Source: CAVQJU01 sp963729215
Lineage (GTDB): Bacteria > Acidobacteriota > Vicinamibacteria > Vicinamibacterales > CAVVIG01
DNA: 64,000 nt
Direction of reading: 5' to 3'
NCBI GenBank assembly: GCA_963729215.1
Contig: CAVSND010000021.1
Span: 37,661 to 101,660, forward strand
Shown one piece after another: positions 36,451 through 45,456 of the stretch (positions are counted from its first letter, which is position 1; each line of letters begins with the position of its first letter). The translations under genes were made by a program, and so were the position numbers. The notes beneath the pieces are model-generated. The model ran no database searches and had not been told where the DNA came from. It saw nothing but the letters and a program-made list of their open reading frames with translations.

Positions 36451-36752
36451 GTGCGCGTCGTTGATGGCGAGATCCGGCCAGCGGGCTCTGAACTGAATCG
36501 GCAGTCGGTTGTGTCACTCGGTCATCCATCGATGTAAGCAGCCTCGCGTCCGACGGCCCGGCGGGGTCCGGCAGCCGCGTCCCACCTCACAGGATAGCAA
36601 GCGAAGCGGGGCCCGTGCTTGGGAATGGTGCCGCGGCCGGTCGGCCGGGGGACTGATTTGCCCGGCCCGCCGGGCGCCGATTCGTCTGGTGGCTCAGGAA
36701 TGCGCGGTTTGGGCGCCGGGAAGGCGACCTGACTGTCGAGGGTGGCACCACG

Positions 36753-38527
36753 TCATGCAGCGGGTGCGCTGCACGACGCGGTGCTCCGATAACGAGCGCC
36801 GATCAACCCGTGATTCGAAGGCCGTTGGGTGCCGAGGGCGCCACCGGCCCCCAACTGGGTCACCGTGACGGTCTGACCGCCCACCGTCACCGTCGCGCTG
36901 CGCGACGATGTGGATGTGTTGGCCGTCGCGGTGACGGTCACCGTGCCGTTGCCCGAGCCGCTGCCGCCGCTCGTGATCGTCAGCCACGTCGCGCTGCTCG
37001 TCGCCGTCCACGTGCAGCCCGTTGCCACCGTCACGGTCACGGTGCCGTTGCCGCCGGCAGCCACGATGTTCGATCCCGCCGACAAGGCAACCGTGCACGA
37101 CACGCCCAACTGCGTCACCGTCACCGTCTGCGTGCCGACGGTCACCGTCGCGCTGCGGGACGATGTGGAGGTATTGGCCGTCGCCGTGACGGTGACCGTG
37201 CCGTTGCCCGAGCCGCTGGCACCGCTCGCGATCGACAGCCACGACGAATTCTCCGACGCCGTCCACGCGCAGCCCGTTGCCGTCGTCACGGTCACAGTGC
37301 CATTGCCGCCGGCCGCCACAATGTTCGACCCCGCCGACAGCGCAATCGTGCACGAGACGCCCGACTGGGTCACCGTCACCGTCTGCCCGGCGACGGTCAC
37401 CGTCGCGCTCCGGGAAGACGTGGAGGTATTGGCCGCCGCAGTGACCGTGACGGTGCCGTTGCCCGAACCGCTGCCGCCGGTCCCGATCGTCAGCCACGTC
37501 GCGCTGCTCGTCGCCGTCCACGTGCAGCCCGACGCGACCGTCACGCCCACCGAGCCGTTGCCGCCAGCGGCCACGATGTTCTGCGTCGACGGCGAGAGCG
37601 CCACGGAGCACCCCGCGCCCGACTGGGTGACCGTCACCGACTGGCCGCCCGAGGTCACTGTCGCACTCCGCGAGGCCGAACCCGTATTGGCCGCCGCCGT
37701 GACCGTGACCGTGCCGTTCCCGGAACCGCTGCCGCCGGTCATCGAGAGCCACGTTGGTTGTCCGACGCGGTCCACGTGCAGCCCGTTGGCGCTGTCATCG
37801 TCACGGTGCCGTTGCCGCCGCCGGCCACGATGTTCTGCGTCGCCGGCGAAAGCGCGAAGCTGCAGGGCACGCCCGCCTGGGTCACCGTGACCGCCTGGCC
37901 GCCCACGGTGACCGTGGCGCTGCGCGACACACTCGACGTGTTGGCCGTCGCGGTCAGCGTGACCGTGCCGTTCCCCGAGCCGCTCGCTCCGCCCGTGACG
38001 GTCAACCACCCCGCGTTGCTCGTCGCCGTCCACGCGCAGCCCGAACCGGCCGTCTCAGTAAGGGTGGCCGTCCCGCCGCCGACCGCCACACTCGTCGTCA
38101 GCGGAGACACCGAGAACGAGCACGTCGTCCCGTATGCGAACGAATCGACGGACATGGCGCTCGTGCCCCGTCCGCCGGGGCCGACCGCCGCGACATCCGC
38201 GGTGTAAACCGGTCCGGCGGCGAGAGGAGTGCCGAGTAGGGACGTAAAATTTACCGTGATCTTGCCCGTCCCGTCGGGGGTTGGCTTACCCAGGGACACG
38301 GTCTGAAAAGGCGCGGACGCGCCCGAAAGATAGAACTCGAGATCGTAACGAGTCACGAGCGGATTACCCGAGGCGTCGTTGTTATTGTGATCCGCTGATG
38401 CAGTAAAAGTCGCTGTAGTCGGGTTCATTACAGACTGCGCGCGCAACGGTGCGGCCACGCCGACGAGAACAAGTGCGGCCAGCGATCGAGTGAGCGCGGC
38501 GTAGCGACGACGTCCTGTGAGCAGCAC
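36753..38527 (-). CDS. Exported BACON-repeat protein (one frame step)
   Basis: About 590 residues. A signal peptide (SLAALVLVGVAAPLRAQ) is followed by a 100-residue fibronectin-like region (TFTASADHNNNDASGN), then five tandem BACON-type immunoglobulin-like domains of about 86 residues. Each runs from CSVALSPSTQNIVAAGG through SGCTWTATSSATWLTI to GGQTVTVTQ. The frame changes near 37755 inside the second repeat and looks like one lost base. BACON domains are carbohydrate- or mucin-binding adhesion modules on the cell surface. The last 30 residues carry no recognisable anchor. I chose the GTG at 38527 because GAAGGG precedes it; an ATG at 38629 would add an unlikely basic stretch. Confidence 0.75.
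36850..38130 (-). repeat. Five tandem DNA repeats encoding BACON domains
   Basis: Units of about 255-265 bases are repeated five times. The last three copies on the coding strand are nearly identical over long stretches, for example the part encoding SGNGTVTVTATANTSTSSRS. This suggests recent expansion or gene conversion and makes the locus prone to repeat-number change and to assembly collapse. Confidence 0.8.
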
Positions 38528-38820
38528 TGAAAGACCCTTCCGCCTCGATTCGAAAACCGACTGACGCTGCGAGTTGCAACGCCGCGGGACCGAAGCCGGG
38601 CCTGCCCTGTGCACAAACGATGCCCGCAAGAACGGTTGAGTCTAGGTGAGGGATATGCGCTCGAAACTACGCGAATTACGCAGGCGCGATCGTCGTCGAA
38701 ACGTTACGCCGCGCGGCCGGTTTCATGTTCCGCGCCCGAGTCACAATACTGGGGCGCAGCTCATCGGGATGCAGAAACGGCTCGAGTCGCCAGAGGCCCC
38801 CGAGGCGGTTCGGGCCTGGC

Positions 38821-39021
38821 TCAGTGAATGATCTCGCCGTCCGCGACTTCGTCGAAGCGTTCGAGGTGAGGCAGGTCGAGGGCGCGCACGGCCTTGATGG
38901 CCATCGCCAACGCCTCGTCCGCGCGCGTGCGCCTGGGGAGGCTTCGACGCGTCGCACGTAAAACGCGCAGGACCTGCGCCCGGTCGAACCGCTGCCCTTC
39001 GCAATGCTCGCAAAAGCTCAT
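38821..39021 (-). CDS. Small CxxC protein, uncertain
   Basis: 66 residues starting MSFCEHCEGQRFDRAQVLRV and ending FDEVADGEIIH. The FCEHC start could be half of a zinc site; the middle is rich in Arg and helical. Coding looks plausible because the composition is protein-like (acidic end, few rare residues), but the ribosome-binding site is weak and I know no family. It stands alone in a gene-poor stretch. Confidence 0.4.
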   Translation of the reverse strand: MSFCEHCEGQRFDRAQVLRVLRATRRSLPRRTRADEALAMAIKAVRALDLPHLERFDEVADGEIIH

Positions 39022-39445
39022 AGCCTGGAGTCTATACCGCTCCTGCGTGTGCATCTCAAACGAAATCTGGCGTCGGTCCGAGGGCTGGCAGAGGGGCGGC
39101 GCAAAATCGACGGGCCTGCGGAAATCTCCGTTATATCGGAGCGTGTATCGACGCGGCTCCGAAAACTCACACCGCCTTCGGGAGTGCCAAATCCCCTTGG
39201 CGGCGCCATGCGGCGCGTGAGACTTTCCGGCTCTGCGCCAGCGACATCGGAACGACCCGAGCACATTTCCGGCAATTGCCTCCAGCAACGTGTCGCTCTC
39301 CAGGACTGCAATTCCGGTACGAGTTCTGTGATCCCGCCTCGTTCGGGCGAACTGACTCGAACGGTCCAAGTGATACTGCTCAGGTCATTTGCGACCGTGC
39401 CGGCCGGGGCACGGTCCTTGCCCCTGTTGTCCAGCCAGAGGTGCA
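39022..39445. other. Stretch without a recognisable gene
   Basis: 424 bases lacking any reading frame with a familiar protein or clear start signal on either strand. I see no strong hairpin, tandem repeat or mobile-element end in it. Confidence 0.5.
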
Positions 39446-39547
39446 ATGATGGAAACGTTCTTCGTGCGCAGGCAGATCGTCATTGGCGCGGTTCTGGCCG
39501 GATGCCTGGAACTCGGCCTGCTCCTCGTCAAAGCGATCGCCCACTGA
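39446..39547 (+). CDS. Possible 33-residue single-helix membrane protein
   Basis: A very short frame, MMETFFVRRQ, then a hydrophobic segment of about 20 residues (IVIGAVLAGCLELGLLLVKA) and the end IAH. AGAGG stands 5 bases before the first of two ATGs. The charge pattern, with Arg-Arg before the helix, predicts a cytoplasmic N-terminus. It resembles many bacterial small membrane proteins in form only; no family is recognised. Confidence 0.35.
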   Translation: MMETFFVRRQIVIGAVLAGCLELGLLLVKAIAH

Positions 39548-39904
39548 CCGTTCAACGTTCTTCGGGGCGGCCGCCGGCAGGGCGCCGTTGATGTTGCCCT
39601 GCACGGCGCGGCGCGCCTGGGACGCGTCCTCGGTCGTGTCGGCTTCGAGGGCCCGCTCCGCGCCAGGCGCGTTCCGCCGCGGGTAATTCGCACCCTCGCA
39701 CGATACGACCGCGTTGTTCGTCTCAACGACGTGCGCGCCGCTCCTGAATCGACCCTGCCAGAAACGTTCGCCGCCCTCCGGACACCATTCCTGTAACAAT
39801 CGTTACATCGTTTCTGTAAATATCGTGCAACACTTACCGATACGATAAGCAGCGCGGGCCGCCGGTCCCCTTCGAACGGCTCGGCCCTCTCTGGGAGGTC
39901 GAGG
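39548..39904. other. Intergenic region containing operator-like sites
   Basis: 357 bases with no convincing gene. The 3' part (39790-39850) is AT-rich relative to the window and holds a perfect palindrome (listed separately) and further TGTAAA and GATACGAT words, so it is probably the promoter region of the exported protein gene at 39905. Confidence 0.45.
39792..39807. promoter_or_regulatory. Operator-like palindrome TGTAAC-N4-GTTACA
   Basis: A perfect 6-bp inverted repeat with a 4-base spacer, 98 bases before the ATG at 39905. A half-site-like TGTAAA follows at about 39815. The form is that of a dimeric regulator's binding site; the regulator is unknown. Confidence 0.45.
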
Positions 39905-40276
39905 ATGAAACGGATTGGGGTTCTCTCGGCGGCGTGCCTCGGCCTGCTGGCCGGAGCCGGCACCCTCAACGGCGGTCAACCACTCACCCTTCAAGTGTCG
40001 CCCGTCATGACGGCGGCGCCCGCGGTCATCAGCGTGCGCGCCGTGATCGAGGCCAGCGACGAAAACCGGGCGCTCGAAGTCGTGGCGCAATCGTCCGACT
40101 TCTTCCGGGGCAGCCGCATCGAGCTTGACGGCCGCGACGCGCCGCCGCTGTCGGTCTTTCAGTATTCGAACCTGCCGCCCGGCCTGTACGAGGTCAGCGC
40201 GTTCCTGATTGGGACGGGCGGCCAGCGTGCCGCCGTGTCGAAGATTGTCAAGGTCGTGCCGAGAACAGGCTCCTGA
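39905..40276 (+). CDS. Exported hypothetical protein, 123 residues
   Basis: It has a signal peptide (MKRIGVLSAACLGLLAGAGT) and a beta-rich mature domain with VSPVMTAAPAVISVRAVIEA, SSDFFRGSRIELDGRDAP and LPPGLYEVSAFLIGTGGQRA. The pattern is like a small immunoglobulin or transthyretin-like fold. No family is recognised. GGGAGG precedes the ATG. It lies 58 bases before the haem-copper protein gene, same strand. Confidence 0.7.
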   Translation: MKRIGVLSAACLGLLAGAGTLNGGQPLTLQVSPVMTAAPAVISVRAVIEASDENRALEVVAQSSDFFRGSRIELDGRDAPPLSVFQYSNLPPGLYEVSAFLIGTGGQRAAVSKIVKVVPRTGS

Positions 40277-40334
40277 TTCCCGGCGCGGCATGCTACGATC
40301 CCGCGTCATTCGTCAGCAGTTGCAGGAGTTGTGC

Positions 40335-41693
40335 ATGAATTCGCGGACTTGCGTTCCGGTCTGGGCCGTCACCGCTCTGATGCTCGCTGTCGCCGCACCT
40401 GGGGAGGCGCAGTCGCAAGCGCCGGCCGCAGCGGTCACGTTCAGCAAAGACGTCCTGCCCATCCTCCAGAAGAACTGCCAGAGTTGCCATCGCCCAGGGG
40501 AAATCGGGCCCATGCCGCTGCTGTCGTACGCGCAGGCACGGCCCTTCGCGCGGGCCATCAAGTCGGCGACGCAGTCGAAGAAGATGCCGCCGTGGTTCGC
40601 GGACTCGAGCGTGCAGCACTACGCCAACGACATGGCGCTCTCGACGGCCGACATCGACACGCTTGCCGCGTGGGTGGACAACGGCGCGCCGGAGGGCGAC
40701 CCAAAGGACGCGCCGCCGGCCCGGCAGTTCGTGGACGGCTGGAACATCGGTGCGCCCGACAAAGTCATCGAGATGCCGGAGCCGTACCGAGTGCCGGCCA
40801 CCGGCACGATCGAATACACCTACGTGATTCTCCCGACGCATTTCACCGAAGACACCTGGGTGCAGGCGCTCGAAGTGCGGCCAGGCAATCGAGCGCTGAT
40901 GCACCACGCCGTGCTCTACGCGCGGACGCCGGAGTCCAAGTGGCTGCGCGAATATCCCGTCGGCGTGCCATTCGTCCCGGCGCCGCGGCCGGGGACGAAA
41001 CAGCGGTCGAGCGACGGCGATCGAACGTCCGAAGGCTCGCTCGCCGATGAATGGCTCGTCGGCTACGTTCCCGGGGCTCCGCCGTACACGCTGCCTCCGA
41101 GCACCGCATTTCTGGTAAAGGCCGGTTCGGATTTCGTCCTCCAACTGCACTACACGGCCAACGGAACAGCCGGATCCGACCAGTCGCGGATTGGCATGGT
41201 GCTGTCGAAAGAGCCGCCAACTAAACGCGCGTTCATCGGCCTCGTGAACGATGGCTCCTTCGTGATCCCGCCGGGCGATCCGAGCTACGAGGCTCGCGCG
41301 GCGGTGACGCTCGCAACCGATGTCGAATTGCTGTCGGCCGGCCCGCACATGCACCTGCGCGGCAAGGCGATGGATCTTCGCGCCGTGTATCCGGACGGCC
41401 GCGCGGAAATGCTCTTCCACGTGCCCCGGTATGACTTCAACTGGCAGCAGATCTTTGCCTTTGACGCCGCCAGACGCGCCCCGCGCGGCACCAGGCTCGA
41501 GGTCGTCGGCGTGTGGGACAACTCGCCCGCCAACCGTTTCAATCCCGATCCGCGCGCCGAAGTGCACTGGGGCGATCAGAGCTGGGAAGAGATGCTGCTC
41601 AGCATCGTGACGATGTCGATCGATCCGAAGACCGACGTCAACAAGCTGTTCGAGCGGCCGAAGAAAAAGGTCGAGGGCGAAGGCGCGCATTAA
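40335..41693 (+). CDS. Exported haem c plus copper type II monooxygenase-like protein
   Basis: 452 residues. A signal peptide is followed by a cytochrome c module with CQSCH at residues 48-52. A two-domain copper type II, ascorbate-dependent monooxygenase-like fold comes next, with LMHHAVLYAR (CuH ligands) and AGPHMHLRGKAMDLRAVYP (CuM-type HxH). In animals this fold hydroxylates peptidyl-glycine or dopamine; bacterial haem fusions are uncharacterised, so the substrate is open. The attached haem would deliver electrons in place of ascorbate, which is inference. AGGAG lies before the ATG. It heads a run of exported redox genes on the same strand. Confidence 0.82.
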   Translation: MNSRTCVPVWAVTALMLAVAAPGEAQSQAPAAAVTFSKDVLPILQKNCQSCHRPGEIGPMPLLSYAQARPFARAIKSATQSKKMPPWFADSSVQHYANDMALSTADIDTLAAWVDNGAPEGDPKDAPPARQFVDGWNIGAPDKVIEMPEPYRVPATGTIEYTYVILPTHFTEDTWVQALEVRPGNRALMHHAVLYARTPESKWLREYPVGVPFVPAPRPGTKQRSSDGDRTSEGSLADEWLVGYVPGAPPYTLPPSTAFLVKAGSDFVLQLHYTANGTAGSDQSRIGMVLSKEPPTKRAFIGLVNDGSFVIPPGDPSYEARAAVTLATDVELLSAGPHMHLRGKAMDLRAVYPDGRAEMLFHVPRYDFNWQQIFAFDAARRAPRGTRLEVVGVWDNSPANRFNPDPRAEVHWGDQSWEEMLLSIVTMSIDPKTDVNKLFERPKKKVEGEGAH

Positions 41694-41763
41694 TCCGGGC
41701 TGGGCGGGCCAGGAGCTCGTGCCGGAAACACGGCGAGAGTGTCGACCAGGGCCAGGGGGCGAT

Positions 41764-43239
41764 ATGCGAATGTGGTCGGCGGTGCTTGGTTTTGTGGCCC
41801 TCGGCGGCGTCCTCACAGCGCAGAAGACGCCGGCCCCTGAAAAGTCCAACATGGAGCTCGTCGGCTGGAGCGATCTCCAGGGACGCAGCGCCTATCAGCC
41901 GCTCGTGCACAAGCAGGGCGATCGTTTCATCGCCTACATCGGCCATCATGGCGCCGCCGTGCTCAATCCCCTCACCGGCAAGTCGGAAGACAACGGCACC
42001 TCGATCCTCGACGTCACCAACCCGAAGCAGCCGAAGTACCTCGCCCATATCCCCGGCGCGGTCGGACAGGCCGAGGCCGGCGGCGCGCAGATGGTCCGCG
42101 TCTGCGACGGCAGCTCGCTGCCGCGCGCCGATCGCAGCAAGGTCTACCTGCTGCGGAGTTTCGGCGGCCAGTCCCACGAAGTCTGGGACGTCACCCAACC
42201 GTCGGCGCCGAGCCGCATCACGGTCGTCGTCAGCGGATTGCGCGACACGCACAAAAGCTGGTGGGAATGCGACACGGGGATCGCGTACATCGTGGGCGGC
42301 GCACCGGACTGGCGCACGCGCCGGATGACGATGATTTACGATCTGGGTGATCCGTCGAAGCCGGAGTTCATCCGCAACTTCGGGTTGCCGGGCCAGCAGC
42401 CCGGCGCCACGGGTCCAGTCCCCACGGATCTGCACGGCCCGATTTCGACCGGACCGCGCGGCAACCGCGTCTACTTCGGCTACGGCACCGGCGGCAACGG
42501 CGTCCTGCAGATCGTCGACCGCAACAAACTTCTGAATGGGCCCAAAGAGCCCACCGACGTGAATCTCACGTACCCGCAGGTCGCCCGTATCGACCTGCCG
42601 GCCGATGCAGGCGCGCACACCGCATTCCCGATGCTCGGGATGCAGCTCGGCGAGTTCGCGAATCAGAAGCTGCGGCCAGGCACCGCTGCGGCCGCCGGCA
42701 TCGAACACGACCACGACGGCGCCGCCCCTGTGAGAACACAGGCCGGCCGCGACTTCATCGCGGTCGTCGGCGAATCGCTGGCCAATGAATGTTTCGAAAA
42801 CCGGCAGCTCGTCAGGATGGTGGACGTCACGGTGGAGTCGAAGCCGTTTGGCGTCTCCACCTGGACGGTCCCCGAAGCCAGCGGTCACTTCTGCGACCGC
42901 GGCGGCCGTTTCGGCACGCACTCGTCCAACGAGAACATGACGCCGATCTACTACAACCGCGTGCTGTTCATCGCCCACTTCAACGCCGGCGTGCGCGCGC
43001 TCGACGTCCGCGATCCGTTCAACCCGAAAGAAATCGGGTTTTATATCCCCGCGATCACGGACAAGACCGACAAGCGTTGCGTCGGCACGGGCGCGGCCGA
43101 GAAATGCAAGGTCGCAATTCAAACCAACAACGTGGACGTGGACGACCGCGGGTACATCTACATCGCCGATCGGGCCAACACCGGCCTGCACATCCTCGAG
43201 CTCTCCGGCCCGGCACGTAAGGCCGCTAACTTTCAATGA
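41764..43239 (+). CDS. Exported LVIVD-repeat beta-propeller protein
   Basis: 491 residues with a signal peptide (MRMWSAVLGFVALGGVLTAQ). It has repeated propeller strands such as TSILDVTNPKQPKYLAHI, MTMIYDLGDPSKPEFIRNF, VRMVDVTVESKPFGVSTW and VRALDVRDPFNPKEIGFY, the LVIVD pattern of bacterial propellers with unknown ligands. There are four Cys that could pair. It follows the haem-copper protein gene by 70 bases and may be its partner. GGGGGCG precedes the ATG at 41764. Confidence 0.8.
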   Translation: MRMWSAVLGFVALGGVLTAQKTPAPEKSNMELVGWSDLQGRSAYQPLVHKQGDRFIAYIGHHGAAVLNPLTGKSEDNGTSILDVTNPKQPKYLAHIPGAVGQAEAGGAQMVRVCDGSSLPRADRSKVYLLRSFGGQSHEVWDVTQPSAPSRITVVVSGLRDTHKSWWECDTGIAYIVGGAPDWRTRRMTMIYDLGDPSKPEFIRNFGLPGQQPGATGPVPTDLHGPISTGPRGNRVYFGYGTGGNGVLQIVDRNKLLNGPKEPTDVNLTYPQVARIDLPADAGAHTAFPMLGMQLGEFANQKLRPGTAAAAGIEHDHDGAAPVRTQAGRDFIAVVGESLANECFENRQLVRMVDVTVESKPFGVSTWTVPEASGHFCDRGGRFGTHSSNENMTPIYYNRVLFIAHFNAGVRALDVRDPFNPKEIGFYIPAITDKTDKRCVGTGAAEKCKVAIQTNNVDVDDRGYIYIADRANTGLHILELSGPARKAANFQ

Positions 43240-43249
43240 AACACCCGAT

Positions 43250-43330
43250 CCTCACGAAGCCACGAAGAGCGCGAGGAACTTCCAGGATCTGATCCGGTGA
43301 ACTTCGTGTCCTTCGTGACATCGTGATGAA
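43250..43330. repeat. Imperfect inverted repeat built of CACGAAG words
   Basis: The left part has TCACGAAG-CCACGAAG and the right part CTTCGTG-TCCTTCGTGA. TCACGAAG at 43252-43259 pairs perfectly with CTTCGTGA at 43311-43318. It lies between two co-directional genes and runs into the leader of the PQQ dehydrogenase gene. Confidence 0.6.
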
Positions 43331-43342
43331 AGGACAGCGCAA

Positions 43343-45376
43343 GTGAAATCGATTTCGCTCGTGATGGTCACCTGCCTGCTCTCGATCCCCGCCTCGCTCG
43401 GCGCCCAGGCGGGCGCGAAGAACGGCGAGTGGCGAAGCTACGGCGGCGACACCGGCAGCACGCGGTATTCCCCGCTTGACCAGATCAACGCGGCCAATTT
43501 CAGCAAGCTCGAGGTGGCCTGGCGATTCAAGACCGACAGCCTGGGCCCGCGCCCGGAGTATCAATACGAGGGCACGCCGCTTTTCGCGAACGGCGTCCTC
43601 TACGCCACCGCCGGCAGCCGCCGCGCAGTCGTGGCGCTCGATCCGGCCACCGGGGAACAGCTCTGGATGCACAGCGAACGGGAAGGGCCGCGCGGGGCCG
43701 CCGCACCGCGTCAGCTATCGGGCCGGGGCCTGGCGTACTGGACCGACGGGCGCGACGAACGCATCCTGTACGTGACGCCCGGATACCGTCTCGTGGCGCT
43801 CGACGCGAAGACCGGCGCGCTCGCCGCCGGCTTCGGCGTCAACGGCATCGTGGACCTGAAGCTGGACGATGACCAGTCGATCGATCCCCTGAATGGCGAC
43901 ATCGGGCTTCATGCCACGCCCATGGTCGCGCGCAACGTCGTCATCGTCGGCGCCGCCGGCAAGACCGGAGCAAACCCGAAGAGCTTTCAGAATGTGAAAG
44001 GGTACGTTCGAGGTTTCGATGTGAAGACAGGCCGGCGCCTGTGGATTTTCCACACGATTCCGCAGCAGGGCGAGTTCGGCAACGAGACGTGGGAAAAAGA
44101 GTCCTGGGTTTACACGGGCAATACCGGCGTCTGGGGACAGATCTCGATCGACGAGGAACTCGGCCTCGCGTACCTGCCCGTCGAGATGCCGACCGGTGAC
44201 TATTACGGAGGCCATCGCCCCGGAAACGGACTGTTCGGCGAGAGCCTCGTCGCGGTCGATCTGCAAACCGGCAAGAGAAAGTGGCATTACCAGCTCGTCC
44301 ACCACGGAATCTGGGACATGGACATTCCCTGCGCGCCGATTCTCACGGACATCACTGTGAACGGTCGCGTGGTGAAAGCAGTCGCCCAGCCAACCAAGCA
44401 AGGCGTGCTGTACGTATTCGACCGCGTCACGGGCCAGCCGATCTGGCCTATCGAAGAGAAGCCGGTCCCGAAGGGCGACGTGCCTGGCGAATGGTACGCG
44501 CCGACGCAGCCGTTTCCCACGAAACCCCCACCGTACGAACGCACCAGTGTTTCCCTCGACGACTTGATCGACTTCACGCCGGAACTTCACGCGGAAGCGG
44601 TCGAACTGGCGAAGAAATACGCGATGGGGCCGATGTTCACGCCGCCGGTCGTCAGCAAGATCGAAGGTCCGCTGGCCTTGCTCACGCGGGCGCTCGCGGG
44701 TACGAACTGGAAAGGCGGCTCGTACGATCCCGAGACGCACCTGGCATACGTCTACTCCACCGGCGCAATCGGGACCATGGGGCTGGTGCCACCGCCGGCC
44801 GGGTTCTCCGACATGCGGTACATCTCCGGGAACGCGATCGCGGGCGCCCGCCTGACCGGCGGCAGCGGATCGTCGGCAGGTGGCGGACGGACTGTTGCCG
44901 GAGGCGGCGCGGCAGCCGCAGCCGCGGCGGAAGATGCCGGCGGCGGGCTGAGCGTGCGCGGGCTTCCGCTCGGCAAGCCGCCCTACGGCAGGATCAGCGC
45001 CATCGATCTCGACAAGGGCGAGATTCGCTGGCAGATCGCCCACGGCGAGACACCCGACAACGTCAAGGAACATCCGGCGCTCAAGGGCCTCACGATCCCC
45101 CGCACGGGCCAGGGCGGCATGGCCGCCACGCTTGTCACGAAGACGCTGCTGATTTCAGGCGAACCGCGTCCGACGACGACGTCGACCGGAAGACGAGGGG
45201 CGATGCTTCGCGCGTACGACAAGGCGACCGGCAAGGACGTCGGGGCCGTCTACATGCCGGCGCCCGAAAGCGGCGCCCCGATGACCTACATGCTCGGCGG
45301 CAAGCAGTACATCGTGCTGGCCGTCAGCGGCGGCGCGTATTCAGGCGAACTGCTGGCGTTCAGGTTGCCGGATTAA
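43343..45376 (+). CDS. PQQ-dependent dehydrogenase, exported quinoprotein
   Basis: 677 residues with a signal peptide and an eight-bladed quinoprotein propeller: EWRSYGGDTGSTRYSPLDQI at the start, LDPATGEQLWMHSE, KRKWHYQLVHHGIWDMDIPC (the HGIWD motif of glucose/alcohol dehydrogenases) and GKQYIVLAVSGGAYSGELL at the end. A low-complexity Ala/Gly insert lies near residue 515. It oxidises an alcohol or sugar in the periplasm with PQQ. No haem motif is in the protein; the cytochrome c gene 80 bases downstream is the likely electron acceptor. It starts at GTG 43343. Confidence 0.9.
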   Translation: MKSISLVMVTCLLSIPASLGAQAGAKNGEWRSYGGDTGSTRYSPLDQINAANFSKLEVAWRFKTDSLGPRPEYQYEGTPLFANGVLYATAGSRRAVVALDPATGEQLWMHSEREGPRGAAAPRQLSGRGLAYWTDGRDERILYVTPGYRLVALDAKTGALAAGFGVNGIVDLKLDDDQSIDPLNGDIGLHATPMVARNVVIVGAAGKTGANPKSFQNVKGYVRGFDVKTGRRLWIFHTIPQQGEFGNETWEKESWVYTGNTGVWGQISIDEELGLAYLPVEMPTGDYYGGHRPGNGLFGESLVAVDLQTGKRKWHYQLVHHGIWDMDIPCAPILTDITVNGRVVKAVAQPTKQGVLYVFDRVTGQPIWPIEEKPVPKGDVPGEWYAPTQPFPTKPPPYERTSVSLDDLIDFTPELHAEAVELAKKYAMGPMFTPPVVSKIEGPLALLTRALAGTNWKGGSYDPETHLAYVYSTGAIGTMGLVPPPAGFSDMRYISGNAIAGARLTGGSGSSAGGGRTVAGGGAAAAAAAEDAGGGLSVRGLPLGKPPYGRISAIDLDKGEIRWQIAHGETPDNVKEHPALKGLTIPRTGQGGMAATLVTKTLLISGEPRPTTTSTGRRGAMLRAYDKATGKDVGAVYMPAPESGAPMTYMLGGKQYIVLAVSGGAYSGELLAFRLPD

Positions 45377-45456
45377 GAACCCGTAACGGCGGGACGGTTT
45401 TTCGCGATGCTAGAATGGTCGGCCGGAGTGGATAGCTGGCTACCAGGAGGGCAGGC

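Noticed and set aside
36450..36530. Selenocysteine or recoded TGA upstream of the adenylate kinase start
   Set aside because: No SECIS-like hairpin right after the TGA and no family precedent; an alternative TTG start or sequence error explains it.
36850..38130. CRISPR-like periodic repeat
   Set aside because: The units are about 260 bases, contiguous without spacers, and encode tandem BACON domains in frame.
39380..39799. 139-residue open frame on the minus strand
   Set aside because: No motif, no ribosome site, and composition typical of a random GC-rich frame; it overlaps the better small-protein candidate and the operator-like site.
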